This document shows positions 16,887 through 26,276 of a stretch of 64,000 nt of DNA, piece after piece (position 1 is the stretch's first letter; each line of letters begins with the position of its first letter). The notes beneath the pieces were generated by a model, which was not told the origin of the DNA, ran no database searches, and saw only the letters and a list, made by a program, of their open reading frames with translations. The position numbers were made by a program, and so were the translations under genes. This DNA comes from Roseovarius indicus (GTDB taxonomy: Bacteria > Pseudomonadota > Alphaproteobacteria > Rhodobacterales > Rhodobacteraceae), in contig NZ_CP031598.1 of NCBI RefSeq assembly GCF_008728195.1, forward strand, positions 1,736,001 to 1,800,000, written 5' to 3'.

Positions 16887-17635
16887 AGGATTTCAACAAG
16901 CCGACACTGGCTGATCTGTTGGGTGACATGACGGCAGATACGTTTCGGACAAACTACAACAACGCGCGCACGGTCCATCTTCCCGGCGCAATGAGCGATC
17001 AACGGCATCACCTCGATTTCTCCGAGCTTCGCGCTTTGGTCGAAAACCTCGACAACGCTGCGGAATACTGGCTTGACGAGGCCGGGGTCGAGCGCAGCGT
17101 CAGTCTGGACGGCAAGACCGCATGGCAGCGCGCGCAAGAGGGTTGCACCCTGATATGCAACGGTCTCAGCCGGGTCAGCGAACCGGCAAGGGCACTCTCC
17201 GAGAGCATGATCGATGGACTGGACGGCGAGGGCTGGCCCGGGGCGCGGCTGTTTTACTCGACCGCGTTCGATTACGGCTATGCAAGCCATCTTGACCCTT
17301 TCGCGACCTTCACGGTTCAGGTTTCCGGCCGAAAACGCTGGTTCGCCTCCCCGACGCCCGAGCGGTTCGATGTACAGAAACTCTCCCATTCGGTCATCAT
17401 GCCGGCGCCGGGTGAGATCGAAGAAATGCCGTTCTTTACCTTCCGGCACCGGGAGGAAACGGATATGCAGAGTTTCGATCTGATGCCAGGTGACGTGCTC
17501 TATTTCCCTGCCGGAACATGGCACCGTGCCGTTTCGCTGGAACCTTCGCTTTCCGTGGCCATCGATATTCGTCCGCGTATTCTGCCTGAACCGGAATTCG
17601 AGGCAACGGTTATCCGGCATCCCCCACCTGACTGA
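16883..17635 (+). CDS. JmjC/cupin-8 Fe(II)/2-oxoglutarate oxygenase, second
   Basis: 250 residues, starting in an ATGA overlap with LanM. Ligands H136 and D138 in YASHLDPFATFTVQVSGRKR, K151 and H214 in PGDVLYFPAGTWHRAVSLE. The stretch GCTLICNGLSRVSEPAR before the barrel resembles that of ribosomal-oxygenase-like JmjC proteins. It is clearly a paralogue of the enzyme at 13012 in fold but not a close copy, so the two may act on different residues of the same peptide. Last gene of the operon; no clear terminator follows. Confidence 0.8.
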   Translation: MKDFNKPTLADLLGDMTADTFRTNYNNARTVHLPGAMSDQRHHLDFSELRALVENLDNAAEYWLDEAGVERSVSLDGKTAWQRAQEGCTLICNGLSRVSEPARALSESMIDGLDGEGWPGARLFYSTAFDYGYASHLDPFATFTVQVSGRKRWFASPTPERFDVQKLSHSVIMPAPGEIEEMPFFTFRHREETDMQSFDLMPGDVLYFPAGTWHRAVSLEPSLSVAIDIRPRILPEPEFEATVIRHPPPD

Positions 17636-17646
17636 GCCTGTGAGAG

Positions 17647-17679
17647 GGTCCTGTCACACGGTTTCGAACTCGTCTTCGC
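17647..17679. repeat. 33-bp imperfect direct repeat, copy 1
   Basis: Matches 19416-19447 at about 29 of 33 positions with one gap (shared core TTCGAACTCGTCT). It lies 12 bp after the second oxygenase. The core resembles a tRNA T-arm read backwards (GRTTCGAAC), but the stem does not pair well, so a tRNA fragment is only a possibility. Confidence 0.5.
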
Positions 17680-18158
17680 TAATCGGGTTGCATTTGTGAA
17701 GTCCTTCAAGCGGTTTTCTCGCCTTGGTATTTGTGCCCCGGCTGGTTCGCGGTATTCGAAAATACTGAAGATGACGAGCGATACCCTGAAACGAATGGCA
17801 GGAATGTATGCATTGCAGACATTGCTGAGTAGATAAAAGTAAGTCTGGTTCGGGGCAAATGCGGAGGCGCGTAGGTTCCATTATGTTAACGTTCTGTTCG
17901 CGCCCTTCGCCGCCGAGCTAGATGGGCGGGAAGCTGACTTTCGCTGCTCTACCGCGAGAAATTGCACAGATCGGGAAAGCGGACGTTCGACCCCACGAAC
18001 CAGGGTTGGTCATTTTTCGAGACAGTTCTTCAGGGAAGCTGGCATTCGCAGCAGCAAGCGCAAATGGTCGGCTTGCAGTCGATCGCGAACCCAGGGTGCT
18101 TTCGCTGGGTGCTGCATGGATCGTCACATCATCGATCAAAATTCTGCGAAAACCGTGG
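17680..18158. other. No supported gene
   Basis: 479 bp after the lanthipeptide operon and before the helicase fragment. Several overlapping frames are open but none has a ribosome-binding site, family motif or conserved composition. It probably contains debris from the insertion event. Confidence 0.4.
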
Positions 18159-19450
18159 TCAAAGTCGCTCGATCTCATGAGCTTCGAACCAGCCGTTACG
18201 AAGTGCAGAAGCTGCAAGAGTATCGGGCTCTTCGGAATAGGCGACCAGCGCCAAGCTTTTCTTTGCTCGTGTACAAGTGACGTAAAGCAGGCGGCGCGTG
18301 CGCGTAATGCCGCCTTCAGTGCCTTCGGCAAGATGCTTGCGGTCAGTGTCCGACAGCGGCTTGGCTTCGAATAGCTTATCGTAAGAAAACAGGAAGCCTC
18401 GCGCGTCGCTGTCGTCAAGAATTACCAGCACACGATCGAACTCAAGCCCTTTTACGCCCTGATGGGTTCCGAATGGACCACGATCACTGACATATTCGGC
18501 GAAATGGACCGTTTGGTTGTACGGAGTCTCAAGAAATGCCCGCCAAGCCTCTAGGCTTTCGGGAGACATCTCCGCAACTGCTTGCTCCTCTTTCGACTCT
18601 GCTTCTTCATTTGTCTTCTCAGGCTCCGCAATTTCAGCCTTCGGCTCATCAGCTACAAACGGCTGCAAGGCAGCAGGAATCTCGAACAGCCCGTGTTGCG
18701 CCACGCATTGGAGAACGGTGAGAAAGGTTGCATCTGGGCTTTCAGTTTCGAGGCCCAGCAGCGCGTCTACTCCTGCACGTATTGTCTGCAAGGGATCGCC
18801 GGTTGTTGACCTCTCAGCAATTGCTGATCGCTTAAGAAGGGGAGAAGTCGCGCGTAGGTGCGCCATGACCGCGAAAGCATTGTTCGCCTGTGCAGCCGCG
18901 ACTAGTGGAGCGACGCGTTCAGTAAAGAGCCTTAGGCCTGCAAGTTCTCCCGTCCGAACCCCGGTAGATAGGCGCGAGTCCCGGTCAAGCGCCTGGAACA
19001 TCTCAAGGAACCCGTACCTTGAAGCCGCCATATGGTGTTCAAGCGTGAGTGCCTTAACTCCAGCTTGGTCTCGCCAATTAGGATCGTTGCAGAATTCAGC
19101 CATTCGATCCTGAACCTGCCGTTCAAGCGCTGGCTTGTCGGGCGAGCTGCTAGAGGCAACAAACAAGCGAACGAGGCCGACATCGCTATCGTCGCGGGCC
19201 ACCTGGCTTTGGCGATCAATTGGAGCGCGAAGTACATTGCCAAGCGCGATCACGCGTTGAGGCGATCGGTGATTCATTCTCTTCACGGGACGCGCCCAAT
19301 CATCCGGAACGAGGCGCTCCAGTTCCGGATGGCCGTCAAGAAAGATCCGCTGCATCATATCCCCGAACAGGCCCACCGCAAACTTGTCCTTGTTCGCCGC
19401 AGCAAGTGCGAAGAAGGTTCTGTCAGACGGATTCGAACTCGTCTCGCCTT
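18159..19450 (-). pseudogene. UvrD/Rep-type helicase, C-terminal part
   Basis: About 430 codons, ending IERL. Motif III is seen in FGDMMQRIF, motif IV region in HRSPQRVIALGN, motif V in GTHQGVKGLEFDRVLVI, and motif VI in RLLYVTCTRAKKSLALVAY. Walker A, the Q-motif and Walker B are absent: the reading frame runs into the left end of an IS6 element at 19451. The remaining domain 2A cannot hydrolyse ATP, so this is a truncated, non-functional gene. It begins in a 33-bp repeat shared with 17647-17679. Confidence 0.8.
19416..19447. repeat. 33-bp imperfect direct repeat, copy 2
   Basis: See copy 1 at 17647. This copy lies in the first codons of the helicase fragment, immediately before the IS6 left end. 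Confidence 0.5.
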
Positions 19451-20232
19451 GGACAGTAACGCTGCCCTTTATGCGACGCAGAGTTGACGCCACTCGGCGA
19501 GAGCAGCGGCTCGGTTCCGTTTGAAATTCTGTCTGCTGTAGAGGCTTCGCTCCGAATTGAAGAAGTTGTGGATTGAAGAGTGAACGGCGGCAAATTTCTG
19601 TAGACTTCGCATGCGCCGGAAGCGGGACATGGCACGCTCTCGTCGTCGGAATGGCAGGTGTGAATTTTCTATTCGGTTGTTCAGCCAGCGCCCTGTACGC
19701 TGCCGATCCGCGTTCCCGATTTCCTTCATTGCCGCACCATAGGAACGCAGCTTGTCGGTGACGATGCGGTCTGGCTGCCCATAGCGCTTCACCAATTTCC
19801 TGAGGAATTTCAATGCCGCTTTACGATCGCGACGCTTTGTGACAAAGGCATCGAGAACCTCGCCTTCGTGGTCGACGGCCCGCCACATGTAATGGGTTTC
19901 GCCGTTGATCTTCACGAAGACCTCGTCCAGATGCCACTGGTGGTTGGAGTAGCAGCGCATCCGTTGGATCCTGGCCTTGCGTATCTCCGAGGCGAAAAGC
20001 GGGCCGAACCGCATCCACCAATACCGGACGGACTCGTGGCTGATGTCGATACCTCGCTCGTGGAGCAGGTCCTCGACATTGCGCAGTGAGAGCGGGAAAC
20101 GCACATACATCATCACCGCCAAGCGGATTACTTCACGGCTCGTTCGAAAGTAGCGGAACGGATTGGGTTTGCTCATTGAGGCAGGGTAGAGGCCAGCGAG
20201 GTCGCTCGCAAGCTCATCCCTCTGACACTGCC
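19451..20232 (-). mobile_element. IS6-family insertion sequence, complete
   Basis: About 782 bp. The right end (read inward on minus) starts GGCAGTGTCAGAGGGATGAG; the left end starts GGACAGTAACGCTGCC, a poor match, so the exact left boundary is uncertain. It contains one intact transposase gene. No 8-bp target duplication is seen (CTCGCCTT vs CGGCGCGA flanks), typical after IS6-mediated cointegrate or deletion events. It is inserted into a dead IS6 copy on its right side. Confidence 0.7.
19469..20176 (-). CDS. IS6-family transposase, intact
   Basis: 235 residues, the usual size. Zinc-less N-terminal HTH (LRNVEDLLHERGIDISHESVRYWW) then a DDE domain with D in WHLDEVFVKI, D in IVTDKLRSYG and E in NNRIENSHLPFRRRERAM. 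The frame has no defect, so the element can probably still move by replicative transposition. Confidence 0.9.
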   Translation of the reverse strand: MSKPNPFRYFRTSREVIRLAVMMYVRFPLSLRNVEDLLHERGIDISHESVRYWWMRFGPLFASEIRKARIQRMRCYSNHQWHLDEVFVKINGETHYMWRAVDHEGEVLDAFVTKRRDRKAALKFLRKLVKRYGQPDRIVTDKLRSYGAAMKEIGNADRQRTGRWLNNRIENSHLPFRRRERAMSRFRRMRSLQKFAAVHSSIHNFFNSERSLYSRQNFKRNRAAALAEWRQLCVA

Positions 20233-20739
20233 GGCGCGATTGTTGAGCCAGCGACCGCAGGCTTGCAGATCGCCACAGCCAAGTTCTCGCAGCGCGGCGC
20301 GATACGAGGGTAGGCGGTCGGTGACCAGGACTTCTGGCTTTCCGTATCGCCGCATCAAATTCCTGAGCATTTTGAATGCGGCGCGCTTGTTTCGTCTTTT
20401 CGTGACGACGCTTTCCAGCACCTCGCCTTCATGGTCCAAGGCCCGCCAGAGGTAGTGGCGCTCGCCGTTGATCTTCACGAACACCTCGTCCCCATGTCAC
20501 TGCCACTTCGAGTAGGTACGCAGGCGTTGCACGCGCTTTCGGCGAATTTCTGACGCGAACACCGGTCCGAACCGGTTCCACCAATACCGAACGGTTTCAT
20601 GGCTGATCTCGATCCCGCGTTCATGCAACAGGTCTTCAACGTTCCTGAGCGAAAGTGGGAACCGCACGTTGAGCATCACCGCCAGGCGGATGATCTCTTG
20701 GCTCGATTTGAATTATTTGAAAGGGTCGCGTTTTGCCAT
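20233..20739 (-). pseudogene. IS6-family transposase, dead copy
   Basis: The frame begins MAKRDPFK then a TAA where Tyr is expected, continues SSQEIIRLAVMLNVRFPLSL and LHERGIEISHETVRYWW, has TGA in place of Trp in the WQWH motif, and follows with DEVFVKINGERHYLWRALDHEGE up to GRWLNNRA, where the intact IS6 end at 20232 cuts it off. Two nonsense mutations and loss of the third catalytic residue make it inactive. Confidence 0.85.
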
Positions 20740-20866
20740 GCCGGCAGGGTAGGGCGCCGACCAGCCGGCCTCAAGCTGAGTTGTTCTGACATGGCCGAGG
20801 ATTGGCTACCTTTCACATTGCGGTCAAACGAAATTCGCAGTGAGTGATATATTGCGGATGTTTCTG

Positions 20867-22408
20867 TCAGATCTCGTGTTCCCGAAGGAAGTCGGCGACT
20901 GCCCTGATGCCCACATGCCAAGCCGGTTCCTTGTCGACGATGATATGGTTGCGGCTCTGGAGAGGGACGAAACGGGCGCCGGGAATGCCCGAGGCCAGCG
21001 CGCGCCCCATATCCAGTGGTATCCGCTGGTCGTACTGGGAATGCAGCACGATTGTCGGCACCCGCACGTCCTTGAGGCGGTGGCGCACATCGATCCAGCC
21101 GAACGCCTCCTGAAAACGTGCGGCGTTCCTTGGCGACGCCGTCTTGTGCTGGAAATCGTCGAACCATGCCAGGTCCTCTGCGCTGGCATCGGGCATGAAG
21201 GTCTGCGAGAAGATGTGCCGGTAGGCCGGGTTGTCCGTTCCCCAGCCCACTTCGGTCAGGGTCAGCACGGCCTCGCGCCGCGCCTGTTCTTCGGGGCTGG
21301 AGAGGTGGCGCCAGCCCGCAGCATAGCCGCCGAACAGGATCAGGCCGCTCACCCTTTCCGGGTGTCGCGCCGCGTATTCGATCGACACGGCGCAGCCCTG
21401 GGAGATACCGAGCAACGGGAACCTTTCAAGTCCCAGGCTGTCGGCGACAGCCTCCAGGTCTTCGACGAAGGCATCGAACTCCAATTTGTCCACGTCCCAG
21501 TCGGACAAGCCGCTGCCGCGCTCGTCATACCGGATGAAAGTGCGAGCCCGGGCGATTGTGCCGAACGTCCTGCCCCAGATCGGGCTGTTCCAATCGAATT
21601 CGAGATGGTTCAGCCAGTTTGCCGCCTTCAGCATGGGTGGGCCCGAGCCGATGGTGGCATAGGCAATCTTGGTGCCGTCGGGCACGTCGCAAAACCCGAT
21701 ACGCTGAGCCTGTACAGCCCGTCGACCGGGATTTGATTTCCGCGTGGTCCGGGGCGGCGGTCCGGCGTTTTTTGTAGTTGCGCCCTGGTCTTCTTCATGG
21801 GCGCTCGCGCCCTCGGGATCGACCTCGTGCCACAGGCGGCGCCACTTCCCCGCTTTGAACGCGGGCATCTCGGGATGGGTTGCGAGGCGCTGCAGGACCT
21901 CGACCCGCAGGGCGCTGGCGTCTTCCCGTTCCGAGGTCAGCCAGCCGGTAAACGCCTCGTCGCCCGCCTCGTCGAGACCGTCGAGAAGCGGCATGTCAAG
22001 GCGATCTGCCATGTGTTCAAGTTCGTCGACCGAAAGGCTTACATCGTCGGATTTTAGACGCGTCGTGATATCGTGCAGGTCGATCTGGGCGTTGTTCGCA
22101 TCGAACCACACACGTTCCCTATCGGCCCTGATCTGAATGTCTTCGGGGGTGTCGACCACCTTGCGCAGTTTGGTCAGGGACCAGCGCAGGGCCGCCTTGG
22201 GGTCGTCCGGTACATCCCAGAGCAGTTCGCACAAGCGTTCCCGCCTGTGGGGGCGCCCGGTCGCCGCCAGGAAGCCAAGCAAGGCCCTTGCCTTGCGTGA
22301 GGCCGGCAAGGGTATTGGCCGACCGTCCCGAGTGACCCGCAATTCTCCGAACAATGAAATTTGCAGTTGCTGCGACAAGGCCTGTTCCTTTTTGTTCGAA
22401 CAACCCAA
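20867..22408 (-). CDS. SARP/BTAD regulator-alpha/beta hydrolase fusion
   Basis: 513 residues. Residues ~15-190 are an OmpR-like winged helix plus BTAD-like helices (ISLFGELRVTRDGRPIPLPA, SRKARALLGFLAATG, RERLCELLWDVPDDPKAALR), as in SARP activators but with a short BTAD. A charged linker (~195-230) leads to an alpha/beta hydrolase (~235-510) with a complete triad: S336 in LGISQGCA, D460 in HSQYDQR, H488 in RNHII. It resembles the cyclase-associated hydrolase fusions common in Rhodobacteraceae. The hydrolase may sense or cleave a small ligand controlling DNA binding. It starts 186 bp from the divergent kinase. Confidence 0.8.
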   Translation of the reverse strand: MGCSNKKEQALSQQLQISLFGELRVTRDGRPIPLPASRKARALLGFLAATGRPHRRERLCELLWDVPDDPKAALRWSLTKLRKVVDTPEDIQIRADRERVWFDANNAQIDLHDITTRLKSDDVSLSVDELEHMADRLDMPLLDGLDEAGDEAFTGWLTSEREDASALRVEVLQRLATHPEMPAFKAGKWRRLWHEVDPEGASAHEEDQGATTKNAGPPPRTTRKSNPGRRAVQAQRIGFCDVPDGTKIAYATIGSGPPMLKAANWLNHLEFDWNSPIWGRTFGTIARARTFIRYDERGSGLSDWDVDKLEFDAFVEDLEAVADSLGLERFPLLGISQGCAVSIEYAARHPERVSGLILFGGYAAGWRHLSSPEEQARREAVLTLTEVGWGTDNPAYRHIFSQTFMPDASAEDLAWFDDFQHKTASPRNAARFQEAFGWIDVRHRLKDVRVPTIVLHSQYDQRIPLDMGRALASGIPGARFVPLQSRNHIIVDKEPAWHVGIRAVADFLREHEI

Positions 22409-22594
22409 CCAGACGTTCCGGTCTGGGCAACCCTTTTCTAATCGCTACTGACGGCGCGAGACACCAAAAGATTGGGCGATAATACGGGCATTACAACTCT
22501 GGTTACAACGGTCACCCTTTAGGCAGCTGCACAGAGCCTTTTGGCGACACCCGGAAACCTGTTCTTTGAATGAGATCAACAGATCAGAAGAGCC

Positions 22595-24157
22595 ATGCCC
22601 GTGACTGCTTTGGAATCGCCCCGAAAAAGCCGTATAAGTCCTTTCGTAGGCTACGTTATATCTTCGTACGAGATTGCCGAAGAATTGGTGCGGAACTGTC
22701 CGTCGGCGGTGATCGTCGCGCGTCTTTCGGACGGCCGAATCGCCGCCGAAAGCGAGTTGGCCCGAAAGCTGATGAAATGTCAGACCTCCCGCATTGGGCA
22801 TCAGCTGAGCGCGCAATGGTCCAGCCGCCGCCATTTCCAGAAGTTGATTGCGCAGTTCGAACAAACGGGGGTTCTGGACAACGTCGAGGCGCGGCTTCAG
22901 AAGAACGACGGAACACAGTTCTGGTGTGCCGTTTCCGCCCGAATGCTGAGGGTCGAGGAGGAGCGGTACATCTATGTTCACCTTCTTGACCTGACCGACC
23001 AGTTGACAGCGCGAAGCGAGATTTCCCGCCAGCGGGATGCGCTTCACGCGGCCGAAAAGCTCAGCGCGATCGGCCAGCTACTTGGCGGCATCTCGCACGA
23101 GTTGAACAATCCGCTCTCGGTCCTGTCCGGTCAGGCGCTGATGCTGAAGGAAAAGGCGCCGACCGCCAATGTCGCCGCACGGGCCGACCGGATCATCAAC
23201 GCCGCCGAGCGCTGCTCGCGCATCGTGCGAAGCTTTCTCGATTTGGCCCGGAACAAGCCCGTTTCGCCCGTGGTGACCAACCTGAACGAGGTCGTGGTTG
23301 AGGCGGTCGAGACGACGATCGACGCTCTTCGGGGCGCGGGCATCGACGTCGTGCTGGAGTTGCCCAAGGACCTGCCCGAGGTGCTGTTTGATCCGGATCA
23401 GCTGAGGCAGGTTCTCGTGAACCTCATCGTAAATGCGCAACAGGCGATGGAGGGGGCCGGTCGGCCGATGCGCATCACCATCGCCACACGCTGTTCTACG
23501 GATGGAGAAGCGGTTCTGCTGCGGTTCATCGATACCGGTCCCGGCGTGCCCAGGGACATCAGTTCGCGTATCTTCGACCCGCTCTTCACGACCAAGGCGC
23601 CGGGCAAGGGAACCGGCCTAGGCCTGGCGCTGTGTCGGCGGATCATGGAGGCGCAAGGCGGCGATATCGAATTGATGAGCACCTCAGCCCGCGGCACGTC
23701 CTTCCAACTGTCGTTCAGGTCCCTCGCGCCGGTTTCAGAGGCTGGCCCCGACGTCCGCCGGCGTCCGGCGACCCATGCCAGGGGCGTTTCGGTCCTGATC
23801 GTCCACAATGAAGAGGACGCCGCTGCGGATCTTGCGGATATCGTCACGGCCGAAGGCCAAGGGGTCGAGATCGTGCACTCCGCCTACGTGGCGATAGAGC
23901 GATTGCGTAAGGGTCGCTACGATCAGGTGTTTTGTCGGGCCGGCCTCGGTGACTTGGCCCCGCGCGATTTTCTGCGGGCCGTGGAGGATGCCCGGCCCGG
24001 CGCCTCTGCCGGGCTTGTGTTTCTGCTGGACCGGACGCCCGACCGCAAGACCACGGATTACCTCGACATGGTCGAGCGCCCCTATCTTCGAAACCCGATC
24101 CGCCGCAGCGATGTCAAGGAAGTGCTCGAGCTTCTGACCCTGCGTCCGGCAGCCTGA
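22595..24157 (+). CDS. Hybrid-like sensor histidine kinase with degenerate receiver
   Basis: 520 residues, no transmembrane segment, so cytoplasmic. PAS domain ~25-140 (CPSAVIVARLSDGRIAAES, FWCAVSARMLRVEEERYIYV), HisKA with the phosphorylated H168 in GGISHELNNPLSVL, and a HATPase with N-box NLIVNAQQAM, DTGPGVP and KGTGLGLALC. The last ~125 residues look like a receiver (GVSVLIVHNEEDAAADLADI) but the phospho-acceptor Asp is missing (DQVFCRAGLGD) and the conserved Lys is Arg. It is followed 16 bp later by a response regulator and then Amt, so it probably senses nitrogen or redox status. Confidence 0.85.
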   Translation: MPVTALESPRKSRISPFVGYVISSYEIAEELVRNCPSAVIVARLSDGRIAAESELARKLMKCQTSRIGHQLSAQWSSRRHFQKLIAQFEQTGVLDNVEARLQKNDGTQFWCAVSARMLRVEEERYIYVHLLDLTDQLTARSEISRQRDALHAAEKLSAIGQLLGGISHELNNPLSVLSGQALMLKEKAPTANVAARADRIINAAERCSRIVRSFLDLARNKPVSPVVTNLNEVVVEAVETTIDALRGAGIDVVLELPKDLPEVLFDPDQLRQVLVNLIVNAQQAMEGAGRPMRITIATRCSTDGEAVLLRFIDTGPGVPRDISSRIFDPLFTTKAPGKGTGLGLALCRRIMEAQGGDIELMSTSARGTSFQLSFRSLAPVSEAGPDVRRRPATHARGVSVLIVHNEEDAAADLADIVTAEGQGVEIVHSAYVAIERLRKGRYDQVFCRAGLGDLAPRDFLRAVEDARPGASAGLVFLLDRTPDRKTTDYLDMVERPYLRNPIRRSDVKEVLELLTLRPAA

Positions 24158-24173
24158 CCAGAGGAGTGACTTC

Positions 24174-24914
24174 ATGACCTGCGGCCAACATATCGCGGTG
24201 GTGGACGATGACGACGAGATCCGCGCCACCTTTGAGGAATACCTCACCGACAAGGGGTTCCGCGTGTCCTCGCTCAATGGCGGTGAGGCCTTGCGGGCGC
24301 TTATCGACGGTGACGACCACCCCGTCCTGGTCCTTCTGGACATCACGATGCCCGGCGAGGACGGATTCTCCCTTGCCCGGTTCCTGTCGGCGTCCACGAA
24401 CGTGAAGATCATCATGGTCACGGCGTCGGGCGAAACGATCGACCGGGTCGTGGGCCTTGAGCTGGGCGCGGATGACTACATCGCCAAACCCGTCGACCTG
24501 CGGGAATTGCAGGCCCGCATCAAGGCGGTGCTGCGCCGCTCTGACCCCGGGACGCGCGAGGCGTCGGTACAGAAACAGGCTTCGCGGGTGCGCTTCGGGG
24601 AATGCGAGCTTGATCTGCAGGCCCGGCGGCTGTTCGACCTCGATGGCCGTGAAATCAGGATGAGCGCAATGGAATGCGACCTGCTGCGGGTGTTCGCGGA
24701 GCGGCCCAACCGGGTGCTGACCCGCGACAACCTTCTGGAACTCGCCCATCACGGCGACTGGGACCCCTACGATCGTTCGATCGACCTGCGGATCTCGCGG
24801 TTGCGCCGCAAGATCGAACGTGACCCGGGCAAGCCCGAAGTACTGAAGACCGTGCGGGGTGTCGGCTATGTGTTCGCGACCGAGGCAACCGGCATGGCGG
24901 AGGTCCGGACATGA
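24174..24914 (+). CDS. OmpR-family response regulator
   Basis: 246 residues. Receiver domain 1-120 with acidic pocket VVDDDDE, phospho-acceptor D56 in LLDITMP, MVTASGE and Lys in IAKPVDL. Winged-helix domain ~145-240 (FGECELDLQARRLFDLDGRE, NRVLTRDNLLELAH, DPYDRSIDLRISRLRRKIE, KTVRGVGYVFA). It follows the kinase after a GAGGAG ribosome-binding site and overlaps amt by ATGA, so all three are one operon. It likely regulates amt and perhaps the genes downstream. Confidence 0.93.
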   Translation: MTCGQHIAVVDDDDEIRATFEEYLTDKGFRVSSLNGGEALRALIDGDDHPVLVLLDITMPGEDGFSLARFLSASTNVKIIMVTASGETIDRVVGLELGADDYIAKPVDLRELQARIKAVLRRSDPGTREASVQKQASRVRFGECELDLQARRLFDLDGREIRMSAMECDLLRVFAERPNRVLTRDNLLELAHHGDWDPYDRSIDLRISRLRRKIERDPGKPEVLKTVRGVGYVFATEATGMAEVRT

Positions 24915-26248
24915 TCCGGGTTATGCCCCCCGCCCGCCTGCCGCGCGCCGGCCTTCGGGTCTGCGCTGTCGCCTGCACCGGCCTCATGCTGTCGGCCCAG
25001 CCCGGTGCGGCCGAGATACCGGCCGAGACCGCCTATGTCCTCAACTCGCTTTCGTTCCTCTACCATGGGATGCTGGTCTTCTTCATGGCGACCGGGTTCT
25101 CGATGCTCGAGGGCGGGCTCGTCCGAACCAAGAGCGTGTCGACGATCCTGCTGAAGAATGTGATCCTGATCGCGGTCGCGATGATCGGGTTCTACCTCGT
25201 CGGCTACAACCTGATGTTCTACAACGTGGACGGCGGGTACTGGGGCACGCCCCGGGCCTGGTCGCCGGACCAGACCGACGCGCTGTCGCAGGGCGCGGCG
25301 CCCGCGTCGATCTGGCTGTTCCAGACGCTGTTTGCGGTGACCGCTGTGTCCATCATTTCGGGGACGCTGGCCGAACGGATGCGTCTGCTGCCGTTCTTCG
25401 TCTTCGTCGCCTTCATGTCCTGCGTGCTCTATCCCGTTCAGGGCGCCTGGGGCTGGGGCGGGGGATGGCTGGCCGAGATGGGGTTCCTGGATTTCGCCGG
25501 GGGAACCCATGTCCACAGCGCTGCCGGCTGGGCGGCCCTAACCGGGGCTATCGTGCTTGGCCCGCGGCGCAGCCGGTTCGCCGACAGCGGAGAAGTGCGG
25601 CCCATGGCGGCGTCGTCGCTGCCGCTGGTGACACTGGGGACGATGATCCTGTGGCTTGGCTGGCTGGGGTTCAACGGCGGTTCGCAGGGATCGATGGATT
25701 CCGTCGCCGATGTGATCGCGATCGCGAATATCTACGTCAACACCCTGATGGCGACCTGCGGCGGCATCGTCGCGACCGCTGCGCTGCTTCAACTTCTGCG
25801 TCGCAAGATCGACCTCACCATGGTGCTGAACGGGGCGCTGGCGGGGCTCGTCAGCATCACCGCGGGTCCGGATACCTCAGGCATTGTCGGCGCGCTGCTG
25901 ATCGGCGCGGTCGGCGGCTGCCTCATGCTCTGGACCACGCACCTGTTGCTTCGGCTGAGGATCGACGACGTGATCGGTGCGATCCCGGTGCACCTCGCTT
26001 GCGGGATCTGGGGCACGCTCGTCGTCAGCCTGCATCACCCGGAGGGAGACATCAGGGTACAGCTGATCGGCGTGGCGGCGGTCGCGGTCTTCTGTGTGAC
26101 GGCCAGCGTCGTGGTCTGGATCGGCCTGCGTCGCTTCATGCGGCTGCGACTGAGCCAGGGGGAGGAAGCGATCGGTATCGACCGGGTCGAGACCGGGGCG
26201 CTGGCCTATCCGGAATTCGCGACGCGGTCGGTCCTACCGGGAGACTGA
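24911..26248 (+). CDS. amt: Ammonium transporter (Amt/MEP/Rh family)
   Basis: 445 residues with an N-terminal signal-like segment (cut near PGAAEIP), about 11 membrane helices, and the paired histidines of the pore: GTHVHSAAGWAALTG (first His) and AIPVHLACGIWGTL (second His). Extended exit-side motif WLGWLGFNGGSQ is present. It moves ammonium across the inner membrane. Last gene in the kinase-regulator operon. Unusually there is no GlnK gene next to it, so control may be by the two-component system rather than by PII. Confidence 0.93.
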   Translation: MIRVMPPARLPRAGLRVCAVACTGLMLSAQPGAAEIPAETAYVLNSLSFLYHGMLVFFMATGFSMLEGGLVRTKSVSTILLKNVILIAVAMIGFYLVGYNLMFYNVDGGYWGTPRAWSPDQTDALSQGAAPASIWLFQTLFAVTAVSIISGTLAERMRLLPFFVFVAFMSCVLYPVQGAWGWGGGWLAEMGFLDFAGGTHVHSAAGWAALTGAIVLGPRRSRFADSGEVRPMAASSLPLVTLGTMILWLGWLGFNGGSQGSMDSVADVIAIANIYVNTLMATCGGIVATAALLQLLRRKIDLTMVLNGALAGLVSITAGPDTSGIVGALLIGAVGGCLMLWTTHLLLRLRIDDVIGAIPVHLACGIWGTLVVSLHHPEGDIRVQLIGVAAVAVFCVTASVVVWIGLRRFMRLRLSQGEEAIGIDRVETGALAYPEFATRSVLPGD

Positions 26249-26276
26249 TATGGCGAGTCCGAAACGGAACGCTTCG

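Noticed and set aside
17654..17881. Minus-strand 75-codon Cys-containing frame as a second precursor peptide
   Set aside because: No ribosome-binding site, opposite strand to the operon, ends in the 33-bp repeat, composition not leader/core-like.
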